The notes beneath the pieces are model-generated. The model did no database searches. It was not told the origin of the DNA and saw only the letters and a program-made list of their open reading frames with translations. Positions 54,284 through 63,368 of a DNA stretch of 64,000 bases are shown piece by piece. The translations under genes were made by a program, and so were the position numbers. Source of the DNA: Acidobacteriaceae bacterium (lineage in GTDB: Bacteria; Acidobacteriota; Terriglobia; Terriglobales; Acidobacteriaceae); contig PLBY01000047.1 of the NCBI GenBank assembly GCA_003134655.1, forward strand, positions 5,620 to 69,619, written 5' to 3'. Position 1 is the first letter of the stretch, and each line of letters opens with the position of its first letter.

Positions 54284-55779
54284 GGCGTTGTTTCTCCATG
54301 GACGGGGTTTTTGTCTTCGACTAACTTGTAACGATTGTGTTCGGCTTCTTCCTTGGTGCTTTCGATCCGGAGGTCGGCCAACCGTTTCAACAACTCCGGA
54401 ATGTCCTTCGTTCGCCCACTCTTGCGCAGCGCCTGGATCAAGTGATACAGGGCCGTTTGGTCCTTGGGATCGCTGCTCAAAGCCTTGCGGCACTGCACGA
54501 TTGCCGCTTCATTCTGTCCCGCCTGCAGGTAGAGCTTGGCGAGCACGTCATGAGCCGCGGCTAACGAAGGGCGGAGTGCGATGGCTTTTTTTGCGGCCTC
54601 CATGGCTTCGCGAAATTCCAAACTTCCCGGGTCGGAGCCACGTTGTGTCAAGATGTCAGCTTGCAAATAAAGCAGGATTGGGTCGTTGGGCTTTTTGACC
54701 AGTTTTGCTCGTACTGTGGCCAGCGCACGCTCGGGATCGTTTTTCTGCACGGCGGCCAATCCCTCCGCAGCCGAACCCAGGGACTGCCGGGGATCCAGTT
54801 CGTCGGCCTTCTCGAAATCAGCTTCAGCTTTGTCATATTGAGCCAACTGCACGTAAAGCACGCCGCGCGCCACATACAATGCCGCCGCCTTCGGTTCCGC
54901 ACTAAGTCCAGCATTGATCATATCCACCCCGACCAGAAACGACTGATGGTCGAGAGAAATGTCAGCGAAATCGAGGTAGAGATTTACGTTGTGGGGATCC
55001 GCCACAATTGCTTCCCGGAGAAGGCGGACCGCCTTTGGAGTATTTCCGTCCGCCTCGTAGGCGGAGGCCGCTAGATCGAGGACATTAGGATCGGTACCGT
55101 TTTCTTGCAGCAAGGGCTGCAACGTGGCGATAGCATCTTTGGAATGCTGCGCCATGAGCTGGACTGACGCGAGCTGACAGCGTAGACCGGCATCCGAGTT
55201 CGACTGCGCCAGCGCCCGACGAAAGACCAGAATTGCCTTCTCGGTCTCCTTCAGCCGCACCAGGCAATCGCCGAACTCCTGCAGTGCTCCCGGTTGAGAT
55301 TCCGCCAGTGAACCGCTTTGCTCAAAGTGAGGCACGGCGCCGGCACAGTCTCCGCGGCGGTACGCCAATACAGCCAACATGGCGTGGCTGGTCGGATCGT
55401 TCGGATGTAAATGGAGGATTCGTTGCAACAGTGCAGCAGCGTCTGCCCCTCCGTTCTCGTACTCGATCTGCGCAGCCCCTTCCAGCGCCGGTAGATAATC
55501 CGGCGAATTCTCCAGCGCGTGGCGAAACGCGTTGAGCGCCTCCTGCTTATCCCCTTTGCCGGAAAAGGCAATGCCGCGGAAGGTCCACAATTGCGGGTTC
55601 TTGGGACTCCGTTGCAGCTCGGGTTGCAACAATTGCAGGGCCTTGTCGAATTGCCCCGTCCGCAACGCAGACGTAATGGACCCGACTCGGTCCGCCGCAG
55701 TCTGAGCGGCGACGGCGGAGCAAATGGCAAAGGTCGCAACAAGAACCACAAGCCAAGCGGGGAAACGCATACCCGACAT
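54280..55779 (-). CDS. Secreted TPR protein 2
   Basis: A 499-residue exported tetratricopeptide-repeat protein. The signal peptide (FPAWLVVLVATFAICSAVAA) follows the ATG at 55779; an ATG at 55770 is an alternative, and longer starts lack support. Repeat phrases SPDYLPALEGAAQIEYENGG, NVNLYLDFADISLDHQSFLV, ARGVLYVQLAQYDKAEADFE and CRKALSSDPKDQTALYHLIQ match TPR protein 1 at 47261, so the two arose by duplication. It is translationally coupled to the downstream CRTAC1 gene and divergent from a second CRTAC1 gene at 55949. Confidence 0.82.
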   Translation of the reverse strand: MSGMRFPAWLVVLVATFAICSAVAAQTAADRVGSITSALRTGQFDKALQLLQPELQRSPKNPQLWTFRGIAFSGKGDKQEALNAFRHALENSPDYLPALEGAAQIEYENGGADAAALLQRILHLHPNDPTSHAMLAVLAYRRGDCAGAVPHFEQSGSLAESQPGALQEFGDCLVRLKETEKAILVFRRALAQSNSDAGLRCQLASVQLMAQHSKDAIATLQPLLQENGTDPNVLDLAASAYEADGNTPKAVRLLREAIVADPHNVNLYLDFADISLDHQSFLVGVDMINAGLSAEPKAAALYVARGVLYVQLAQYDKAEADFEKADELDPRQSLGSAAEGLAAVQKNDPERALATVRAKLVKKPNDPILLYLQADILTQRGSDPGSLEFREAMEAAKKAIALRPSLAAAHDVLAKLYLQAGQNEAAIVQCRKALSSDPKDQTALYHLIQALRKSGRTKDIPELLKRLADLRIESTKEEAEHNRYKLVEDKNPVHGETTP

Positions 55780-55948
55780 TATCGCTCTCTTCACTCGACG
55801 CTGGAGCTCAGGACAATGTTTCCCCGTATCGAGACACCGCATCGCCGCTGGACTGCTATCTTCATGCATCCGCGCCATCGCTTTCAAGCCAATTTTCTCA
55901 TTTGGGCTGCAAATGGGCTACAGTACAATCTCCTGCCAGGAGATCGAC

Positions 55949-57874
55949 ATGCGCTCGAGGGGAAATCGTTTGCTCAGTCTTGCCAAGAGGTTGCTCCCGG
56001 TCGTGATCCTCGTCCTGGCCGTGGTCGCCACCGATTCCGGAAGTCGACCCCGCTATCCAGAAGACGACATGGGCAAGGATTCTCTTCCGGGCCGGAAAAA
56101 AGCCCAGATGGAAGCCGCCAAGCAGTTCAGGGTGTTTTACCAATTTCAATTCTCCGACAAGTTGAAGGAAAGCGGGATCACATTCACCGATCATGCCGTT
56201 GACGACGTCACCAAACACATGCGGATGGGCCACTACGATCATGGCAGTGCTGTCGCGGTTGCGGATGTCGACGGCGATGGCCTGTACGACATCTACTTTG
56301 TGAATCAAGTTGGGGGAAATGAACTCTGGAAAAACCTCGGCGGCGGGAAGTTTAAGAACATCACCCAGGAAGCAGGCGTCGCACTGGCTGGCCGCATCAA
56401 GGTGGCAGCGGCCTTCGCCGATATCGACAACGACGGCGACCAGGATCTCTTCGTCACAACAGTTCGCGGCGGAAATGCATTGTTCGAGAACGACGGCCGA
56501 GGACATTTCAAAGATATCACCCAGGAAGTAGGCCTAAGTCTTATTGCTCACTCTTCAGGAGCATTCTTTTTTGACTATGACAACGACGGCCTGGTCGACC
56601 TGCTGGTCTGCAATGTCGGGAAGTATACCTACGACGAGAAGGGACCGAACGGCGAGTACGTCGGGATACCCAATGCCTTTGACGGACATCTTCACCTGGA
56701 TCGTTTTGAATATCCCGTCCTCTACAAAAATCTGGGCCACAACCGTTTCAAAGACGTGACCGCAGAAGTCGGGTTGAGCCCACACGGTTGGTGCGGTGAC
56801 GCCTCCTTCAGCGACCTTGATGGCGATGGCTGGCCCGACATCTTCTTCCTCAACATGCAAGGACATAGCCACTACTACGAAAACCAGGGTGGCAAGAAGT
56901 TTGTTGAGAAAACGCACCAGTATTTCCCAAGAACTCCGTGGGGCGCCATGGGAATCAAGTTTTTCGATTACGACAATGACGGGCTTATGGATCTCTTCAT
57001 CGTTGACATGCACTCTGACATGAGCGATGAACCGGGCCCTGAAAACGAGAAGAAGAAGTCCAACATCACTTGGACCGATTCTTATATTCAAGGAACTAAG
57101 TCTGACTACATCTGGGGAAATGCCCTCTATCACAATCTCGGCAACGGGAAGTTTGAAGAAGTTTCCGACCGTCTAGGAGCAGAAACGTACTGGCCGTGGG
57201 GACCGAGCGTGGGAGACCTTAACGCGGACGGATGGGATGACATCTTCATCGCGTCCGGCATGAGTTATCCCTACCGCTACGGCATTAATTCACTCTTATT
57301 GAACGATCGCGGAAAACAGTTTGACGATGCCGAGTTTGTGCTCGGGATCGAGCCGCGCAAGAGCCTCTACACACCGTGGTTCGAAATCGACTGTTCTGAC
57401 CCGCAAGAGCGAGCTGCACAGGAAAAACTGGATAGCAAAGTCTGCGTCGGCCAGAGCGGCAAATCGATCGTCATGGCGCCGCGCTCCAGCCGCTCTTCCG
57501 TCATATTCGATTTGGATAACGACGGAGACCTCGACATCGTGACCAACGACTTCAATTCCGAGCCGCAGGTGCTGGTCAGCAATCTCGCGCAGCGTAAGAA
57601 ACTTCACTGGCTGAAAGTCATACTTGAGGGCACGAGTTCAAATCGTAACGGGCTCGGCGCAACTGTACGTGTGCGCGCTGGCGGGCAAACTTACACCAAG
57701 TACAACGATGGCAAGTCTGGCTATCTGGCTCAGAGTGTTCTGCCGCTTTACTTCGGTCTCGGAGAGTTTGCCAAGATTGACCGAATAGAAGTCGATTGGC
57801 CATCGGGCGGTAAGCAGATTTTGACGACCGGGATTGAGGAAAATCGAACACTGAGGATCACGGAACCGAAGTAG
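55949..57874 (+). CDS. CRTAC1/ASPIC-UnbV FG-GAP repeat protein 2
   Basis: A 641-residue exported FG-GAP propeller. The ATG at 55949 is chosen for AGGAG six bases upstream and the signal/anchor that follows (LLPVVILVLAVVATDSGS). Ca-binding repeats include DVDGDGLYDIYFVNQ, DIDNDGDQDLFVTTV, DYDNDGLVDLLVCNV, DLDGDGWPDIFFLNM, DYDNDGLMDLFIVDM and DLDNDGDLDIVTNDF. The C-terminal UnbV domain has SNRNGLGATVRVRAGGQTYT and VDWPSGGKQIL. It is divergent from the TPR 2/CRTAC1 1 pair and only loosely similar to CRTAC1 1. The role is unknown; binding of extracellular polymer is a reasonable guess. Confidence 0.83.
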   Translation: MRSRGNRLLSLAKRLLPVVILVLAVVATDSGSRPRYPEDDMGKDSLPGRKKAQMEAAKQFRVFYQFQFSDKLKESGITFTDHAVDDVTKHMRMGHYDHGSAVAVADVDGDGLYDIYFVNQVGGNELWKNLGGGKFKNITQEAGVALAGRIKVAAAFADIDNDGDQDLFVTTVRGGNALFENDGRGHFKDITQEVGLSLIAHSSGAFFFDYDNDGLVDLLVCNVGKYTYDEKGPNGEYVGIPNAFDGHLHLDRFEYPVLYKNLGHNRFKDVTAEVGLSPHGWCGDASFSDLDGDGWPDIFFLNMQGHSHYYENQGGKKFVEKTHQYFPRTPWGAMGIKFFDYDNDGLMDLFIVDMHSDMSDEPGPENEKKKSNITWTDSYIQGTKSDYIWGNALYHNLGNGKFEEVSDRLGAETYWPWGPSVGDLNADGWDDIFIASGMSYPYRYGINSLLLNDRGKQFDDAEFVLGIEPRKSLYTPWFEIDCSDPQERAAQEKLDSKVCVGQSGKSIVMAPRSSRSSVIFDLDNDGDLDIVTNDFNSEPQVLVSNLAQRKKLHWLKVILEGTSSNRNGLGATVRVRAGGQTYTKYNDGKSGYLAQSVLPLYFGLGEFAKIDRIEVDWPSGGKQILTTGIEENRTLRITEPK

Positions 57875-57954
57875 CTGAGCAGCCGCCCGGCGATGTGCCG
57901 AGCTTGTCCAGGCAGCGGGCAGCAATCTGACCGTGTGCTACGACAAGTGCATTC

Positions 57955-60744
57955 TCATTGCGTCAGCTCCACCCAGGTTTCGGAAGCCGAGAGCGCCACA
58001 CTATATACGCCACGCTCCTTCACCGATGTTGGGGCCGGATGAAACTCACCGATTCCGCCAAGATGGGCCGGTTGATCGATTCGGAGCCGGGCTTGTGTCG
58101 TAAACTGGTTCATCGGCGCGAGGGCGATCCGCAATGAGCCTGTTTTTCCATTCCAAATGAGACGCTCGAATTGTCCGGAGTCCAAAGTGAGCCAGAGGCC
58201 AACCGGGGCGAGATAGACGCGAGTCCGCGAAGCATCTTTGGGTTCGACCGTTACCTCATCTCCGGAAACAGAAACATTCCCACCGAAACAGATCCATCCG
58301 AAATCCGGGTGGCTCACCACGTATGTCGCGGCATTCCAGGCATGTCCGAAGAAGTTCGTCCCATTGTCCCCGGAGAGAGGATCGAAGCGAAGCATGTCTG
58401 GAAATGAATGAAACGCGGGCGAGTCGAAGCCTTGCTGATCAATGTTCGTCAGGGCGCCCATCACGCCGCCATAGCCAGCGCGCAACAGGTGAAAATCATC
58501 GGGATGCGCACGGTATTCCGCGAGCATTGGAATTGCGTTGATTCCGGAGCCATAGTGATGAAGCTGGCGCTCGATGCGGCTGTACTTCGCGGCATACAGA
58601 AAATCCCAGTAACGCCGCGCGCTGCCGTTGTATCCCCAATGCGGAACAGTTGGCATATATCCAATGATCGCGTTGATCGTGACTTCTGCCTTGTCGGTAT
58701 ATCCGAAATATTTGCTCCAAGCGTAGACCTCTTCCTGCCCGGTGGAATCCCAAGGCATCTCGCTTCCGAAGGGATAGGCTTCAGTCTTCCAGTGATCGGC
58801 TCTAGCCTTCATCGCGGCCTCAAGTTGAGTCGCCTCCGCTGCTTTTCCTTCTGTTTTGAGATCGTCCAGAATCGCGACGAAGATATCGCCTTCCATTTGC
58901 CCGAACTGAGCCAGGCCTTCGCCAAAGCGCACCATCGCCATGGATGTTTGATAGGCCTGGTCCAAATACCAATCCCATGGGTGATTCTTCACAAGACCGG
59001 AGTGATTTCGGGCAAGCCGATAAAGAACCCAATACGCAGCCGCAACGTGCGGATAATTGTAAGATCGGTCAACGGCCTCGGAAGCCTGCCTGTTCCAACT
59101 GGTCCAACTCTTCCAATCGAGATCGGAACGGTAATAGTTGGGCGGGAGTTCGTTCGGCTGGTAGTAGAAGAGACTCTTTCTGACACCGTACTTCTTCTGT
59201 CCATCTTTGAACTGGATGCCACCCCAGACAACACCGTCCACAAACTGTTCAAATTTGGCAACCTCTTCCGGATCAGGCTGCACATACTCCTTCATGGCGG
59301 TGGCGAGCCAGGATCCGGCGCCACCTTCATCGCTCAGGCCCGCAATCCAGACCCGACTGTCTTGCGTGACGATGTGGTTGGCCTCCCTGTCATAGGTCAG
59401 CACCGAGGGGCTGCGGTGAAATGGGTCCTTGGGATCGTCAAACCATTGCTCATGCGTGAGGAATCGTCCCATATCGGCGACCGCATCGCTCTGTGGCTTC
59501 ATAACGAAGTAGTGAATCGACTGGGTCAGACCGTCTTCGTAGGTTACGGTCATTCGCGACCGTCCCCACTGCTTCCCTGTCACTGAGTACTCGGTGAACT
59601 CGTGGTTGCTCGCTTCACCCTTTTTCTGAATATCGATCGAGCCGGATGGTTCTACATCGATGGACTTTACGGGCTGGCCGTAGCGCAGAAACAACTGCGC
59701 ATGAATATCCGTGGGAAGAACGTAACCCGGAATGCCGACAGCAACGGGCCGATGATTCTCGGCGAGAGTCTTCTCAATACTTTGAATCGAAGGGGCGACC
59801 ACAAACTGGAATCCCACTGTCCAGGTTCCGTTGGGCCTCAGGGTCTTCGAGGTGGGCGGGTTCCATTGCTTAGCCTTCTTCCATTCGTTGTCCGCGAGCC
59901 CGCGGCTCACAACCATCCAATCGAAGAAGCCCTCGAACGTCATGCCGCGCCGGGTCATGTCGGTGTAGATTTCCGGCTTCGGCTCCTGCCCATGTCTCCA
60001 ATGCGGATTCAAGATCGGCTTGTACGCCTCGAATGAAGTGTTGCCGTCGGGAATCACAACCAAAGCCGGTCCGTGACCATTCAATCGCGTGACCTGGAGG
60101 TAGCCTGCCTCCTGGCCAATGTAGGGATCGGCGAACGAGCAGATGGCATGCGCTTGCTCCAGCGTGCGCTCATTCATGTCGTTGTTGAAGACCATGGGAA
60201 CACCCAGGCCGCCGATCTCAACGGGAGCACTCGTCGGATTTGTGAGCGTAAAGCGAAGGGTCAGCTTTCCGTTCACGATGCTCCACGTACGCATCACCTG
60301 CAAAGGAATCGGATCGGAAAATGCGCTACTCAGGTCGGCTGCGGCCAGAACGCCATCTTGAGGTATTGGTTTCACAGCCGAACGATGAAGTGCCGTCGAG
60401 TAGTCTTTCCACTCGCCTTCTCCCGTTCGTAAACGAATGTCGATGTCACCCAGATGGTAGTAACCGTCGTGGGACCGTTCCGTGAGGCGATCGCCCGGAG
60501 TGAAATCAAACTGCAAGTCCTGCTTCGGACGAAGAGCAGTTACGGTCTGCGAGAAGCGCACAAGCGATAACTGAAACTCTGGGGTTTCGAAGTTTTGCAG
60601 CCCATCGGTCAGCATCGGCCCGGGTTGCGGAGGCATTTTTTTTGCCTCCTGTGCAAGCAGGGGAACGCCCGCGAACAGTACCAGTGCTGCGAACCAGCAA
60701 ATCAACAAGTAAGAGCTAGCAGTGGAACTCCTCTGGCCGATCAT
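57955..60744 (-). CDS. Exported DUF5695-like protein, possible novel glycosidase
   Basis: A 929-residue exported protein. The signal peptide is YLLICWFAALVLFAGVPLLA. The N-terminal half looks beta-rich, with phrases such as YYHLGDIDIRLRTGEGEWKD and GLGVPMVFNNDMNERTLEQA. The C-terminal half looks alpha-helical and barrel-like: NYPHVAAAYWVLYRLARNHS, WDWYLDQAYQTSMAMVRFGE, EMPWDSTGQEEVYAWSKYFG and VPHWGYNGSARRYWDFLYAA. This matches my recollection of DUF5695 proteins. The all-helical part, rich in acidic and aromatic residues, recalls (alpha/alpha)6 glycosidases. It is coupled to the upstream GH51-like gene by an ATGA overlap, which supports a sugar-polymer role. The activity is unknown. Confidence 0.65.
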   Translation of the reverse strand: MIGQRSSTASSYLLICWFAALVLFAGVPLLAQEAKKMPPQPGPMLTDGLQNFETPEFQLSLVRFSQTVTALRPKQDLQFDFTPGDRLTERSHDGYYHLGDIDIRLRTGEGEWKDYSTALHRSAVKPIPQDGVLAAADLSSAFSDPIPLQVMRTWSIVNGKLTLRFTLTNPTSAPVEIGGLGVPMVFNNDMNERTLEQAHAICSFADPYIGQEAGYLQVTRLNGHGPALVVIPDGNTSFEAYKPILNPHWRHGQEPKPEIYTDMTRRGMTFEGFFDWMVVSRGLADNEWKKAKQWNPPTSKTLRPNGTWTVGFQFVVAPSIQSIEKTLAENHRPVAVGIPGYVLPTDIHAQLFLRYGQPVKSIDVEPSGSIDIQKKGEASNHEFTEYSVTGKQWGRSRMTVTYEDGLTQSIHYFVMKPQSDAVADMGRFLTHEQWFDDPKDPFHRSPSVLTYDREANHIVTQDSRVWIAGLSDEGGAGSWLATAMKEYVQPDPEEVAKFEQFVDGVVWGGIQFKDGQKKYGVRKSLFYYQPNELPPNYYRSDLDWKSWTSWNRQASEAVDRSYNYPHVAAAYWVLYRLARNHSGLVKNHPWDWYLDQAYQTSMAMVRFGEGLAQFGQMEGDIFVAILDDLKTEGKAAEATQLEAAMKARADHWKTEAYPFGSEMPWDSTGQEEVYAWSKYFGYTDKAEVTINAIIGYMPTVPHWGYNGSARRYWDFLYAAKYSRIERQLHHYGSGINAIPMLAEYRAHPDDFHLLRAGYGGVMGALTNIDQQGFDSPAFHSFPDMLRFDPLSGDNGTNFFGHAWNAATYVVSHPDFGWICFGGNVSVSGDEVTVEPKDASRTRVYLAPVGLWLTLDSGQFERLIWNGKTGSLRIALAPMNQFTTQARLRIDQPAHLGGIGEFHPAPTSVKERGVYSVALSASETWVELTQ

Positions 60745-63368
60745 TGTGTCTTTTCCTTTGTGTGGAGTCTCAGAATGTTGAGCGAATACGGAGCCAAGGA
60801 AACAGTGGATGGGTTTCCAGTCGGAATACTGCGGGAGACCGGTGCAATCTTGGTCGGTTCTTCGAACGAGTTCTCGTCTGTGACGTTCTCCGAGGTCAGA
60901 ACCGTGAGTCCGCCTTCTGATGCCACGTGGTTCACGCCATCGAGTCGAACACTGGTCTCAACAGTTTCGGGCGTCGTATTGAGAATCTTGAGAATGACAT
61001 CGCCGGATTCGGCCTGCGCTCCAGCAATGGCGAGAACCGTCTCCGGGCGCGGCAGCGTAACCTCTGAGATCAGCGCTCCGTCAAGAAAACAGTGAACGCT
61101 GCGGTCTTGCACTTCTAACGTGACGTCATACCAGCGCCCCGCCTCAATCTTGGCGACCACGGGAGTGCCCACAATCGAGTCATCAGTTTCAACCGCATGT
61201 TGATAATTGCCCCAGCCCCCGAGGTTCCATTGAACACGACGCCCTTCGGCGCTTCCGAGCGAGATCGCGAAACCTTCTTTTCCACGGAGTTTTCGCGCTT
61301 TGACGTGCACAACGGTGCGTGCGTTCGTAGGGGCTGCAAGGGCTGGATCATCGAGGTAGGTCCAAGTGACCGCTTCTTCGCCTTGACGGTAGATCCCTTG
61401 ATCCGCGGTCCAATGCCCCGCAGGAGACTTCCAGTTTGAAGCATCGTTGAATGCAGAGCGATAAATCACCTTGCCCTCGCGCTCTACATACGCGTCTTTA
61501 AATTCTGCGGCGGTATTGTACGTTCCGAATCCAAGTTGAAATCGAATCGGACTCGGGGCAGACTTGAAGTCGACCTCGGCGTTTAGGTTGTAGGTCGGGA
61601 TGTTTTCGCCGAAGAGTTTGTTTACGTAGTAGGTGGCACGTCCGAAGGCCCTGCTGCTGTCAAAGTGAATCATGTTCACTTCCCAATCGGGATGGTTCGC
61701 GTTTTCGAGCAAGGGAGCATAGCTGCCCATCTTTACAAGATCGGAGTTCTTCTCCATGCTCATCATGTAGGCGGCATCGTTGAGCGCTGCGAGCAAGTTC
61801 CCAGTCCCAACACCGGCGTTGGTTGCAAACTCGCCAATGTAGAGATCCCAGTCTTTGCGCGGATACGAGGCGAAACTGTCGAAGTGTTCGACGGGCCAAT
61901 ACAGAGGTGAATAGGCATGTTCATCGACCAGATCGACGCGTCCGGCAGCATGAATGGCAGGCGCGTCGATCCCGGAGATCCACGAGCTCAACACAACTTT
62001 GATCTGGGGATACTTCGCCTTGATTGCTTTTTGGAACAAGGCAACGCGCTCGCCGTAACGGGCCCCCTGATCTTCATTGCCGACCTCGATGTATTTGAGC
62101 GGGAACGGCGCAGGATGTCCGCTGGCCGCCCGCCTGGCGCCCCACTTCGAGTCAACCGGCCCGATCGCATACTCGATCGCATCCAGCGTGTCATCGACTA
62201 GCGGTTCCAATTGATCGTCAGGGATGAACGTGCCGCTGCGAAAGGCGCACGATATTCCCGCATTCACGACGTAGAGAGCGTCCGCTCCAATGTCGTCAGC
62301 AAACTGCAGAAACTCGTGATAGCCGAGTCCATCGGTGCTCCAGTAGCCCCACGGACTGTACGTGCCGGGACGACCCTCGATCGGCCCGATACTGCGCTTC
62401 CACTGAGGGCGATCTTCGATCGTGATGCCTTCCACGAAACATCCACCGGGAAACCTTATGAATCCGGGCTTGAGATCGGCGAGCATCTGAGCCAAATCCG
62501 GTCGGAGGCCATTCGGGCGGTTGCGAAAAGTCTTCTCTGAAAATAAGGAAATGAAATCGAGCCAGACTTGCCCTTTCGAGAGAAAAGACAGCACAAGCCG
62601 GGCTTTCGGATCGGTCGCGGTGGCATGCAGGGTGGTTTCGTATTTCTGCCATCCGATCCCATCGGTTTTCAGCTGGGAGCGCGCCAGTTCCTTACCGTCC
62701 AGAGTCTCGAGAGTAGCAACGATTGGCAGGCTTGTTCCGCTCCCGCGAGCGAACAAAGACAGCTTGTAGTTCTCTCCTCTTTGAATCGCCATGCCCCAGT
62801 AACCGCTGTTGACGACCGCAACCCGGCCTGTGGATTTGACGGCGTGAACCGTAACTTGCAGCGAGTGCGGAGTGGCGGCACTGAGCGGATTATTGTCAAC
62901 CAACTCAAAGTCAGCGTCACTGCCGCCTGACGCTTCCATCGTCCACCCGGGCCACTTGCCGTCGACGTTCCACGACATCTGCCAGTCGCTAGCTTCGAGC
63001 CGCTTCCAAAAGTGTGGAGTCCGCGGCGGCACAACAAAGGAACCTTGCAGCCGGCAGGCGGGTGGAAGATTGGCATCTTCGAATCCACGATTCTTCACGA
63101 GTTCCGCGTATAAGCCGCCATCTCCAGCATGATTGATTTCTTCGAAGAAGATCCCATAGAGTCCGCGCGGAACGGCGGTCCCTTGTTTGCTTACGTCGAC
63201 GGTAATTTTCGCGGACTCTACAGCGACTGCGCAGGAGCTGAGAAAAACGAATACGATCGCAAGCAGGCGGATTCGACTCTTTCTCAAGAAGCTGCTCCCA
63301 CGCACCGACTCTCGGTCCGGAACAATCACACGATCATCTCCTGCAGGCGAGTTAGCGTGCTTCGCCAT
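60741..63368 (-). CDS. GH51-like arabinofuranosidase, multidomain, exported
   Basis: An 875-residue enzyme. The ATG at 63368 overlaps the end of the GH127 gene by 17 bp. A basic N-terminus leads to a signal (LLAIVFVFLSSCAVAVESA). The first domain has GLYGIFFEEINHAGDGGLYA. A CBM4/9-like beta domain follows (about residues 130-260), then the barrel with FIRFPGGCFVEGITIEDRPQ, KYIEVGNEDQGARYGERV with the acid/base Glu, and WDLYIGEFATNAGVG with the nucleophile Glu. Near the C-terminus a LamG-like insert (SAEGRRVQWNLGG) follows the arabinofuranosidase beta domain. It is longer than the GH51 at 39017 and differs in domain content, so the two probably attack different arabinose linkages. Confidence 0.85.
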   Translation of the reverse strand: MAKHANSPAGDDRVIVPDRESVRGSSFLRKSRIRLLAIVFVFLSSCAVAVESAKITVDVSKQGTAVPRGLYGIFFEEINHAGDGGLYAELVKNRGFEDANLPPACRLQGSFVVPPRTPHFWKRLEASDWQMSWNVDGKWPGWTMEASGGSDADFELVDNNPLSAATPHSLQVTVHAVKSTGRVAVVNSGYWGMAIQRGENYKLSLFARGSGTSLPIVATLETLDGKELARSQLKTDGIGWQKYETTLHATATDPKARLVLSFLSKGQVWLDFISLFSEKTFRNRPNGLRPDLAQMLADLKPGFIRFPGGCFVEGITIEDRPQWKRSIGPIEGRPGTYSPWGYWSTDGLGYHEFLQFADDIGADALYVVNAGISCAFRSGTFIPDDQLEPLVDDTLDAIEYAIGPVDSKWGARRAASGHPAPFPLKYIEVGNEDQGARYGERVALFQKAIKAKYPQIKVVLSSWISGIDAPAIHAAGRVDLVDEHAYSPLYWPVEHFDSFASYPRKDWDLYIGEFATNAGVGTGNLLAALNDAAYMMSMEKNSDLVKMGSYAPLLENANHPDWEVNMIHFDSSRAFGRATYYVNKLFGENIPTYNLNAEVDFKSAPSPIRFQLGFGTYNTAAEFKDAYVEREGKVIYRSAFNDASNWKSPAGHWTADQGIYRQGEEAVTWTYLDDPALAAPTNARTVVHVKARKLRGKEGFAISLGSAEGRRVQWNLGGWGNYQHAVETDDSIVGTPVVAKIEAGRWYDVTLEVQDRSVHCFLDGALISEVTLPRPETVLAIAGAQAESGDVILKILNTTPETVETSVRLDGVNHVASEGGLTVLTSENVTDENSFEEPTKIAPVSRSIPTGNPSTVSLAPYSLNILRLHTKEKTQ

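Noticed and set aside
53198-54331. Long open frame (377 codons) on the plus strand
   Set aside because: It is antisense to the FG-GAP repeats of CRTAC1 1; its regularity mirrors the DNDGD repeats on the other strand.
58408-59586. Long open frame (392 codons) on the plus strand
   Set aside because: It lies opposite the DUF5695-like gene, whose codon pattern, signal peptide and operon overlap are convincing; the frame has no family features.
60429-60440. GTAAACGAATGT, resembling the LacI-type operator
   Set aside because: It lies inside the DUF5695-like coding sequence, has a poor second half and no promoter nearby.
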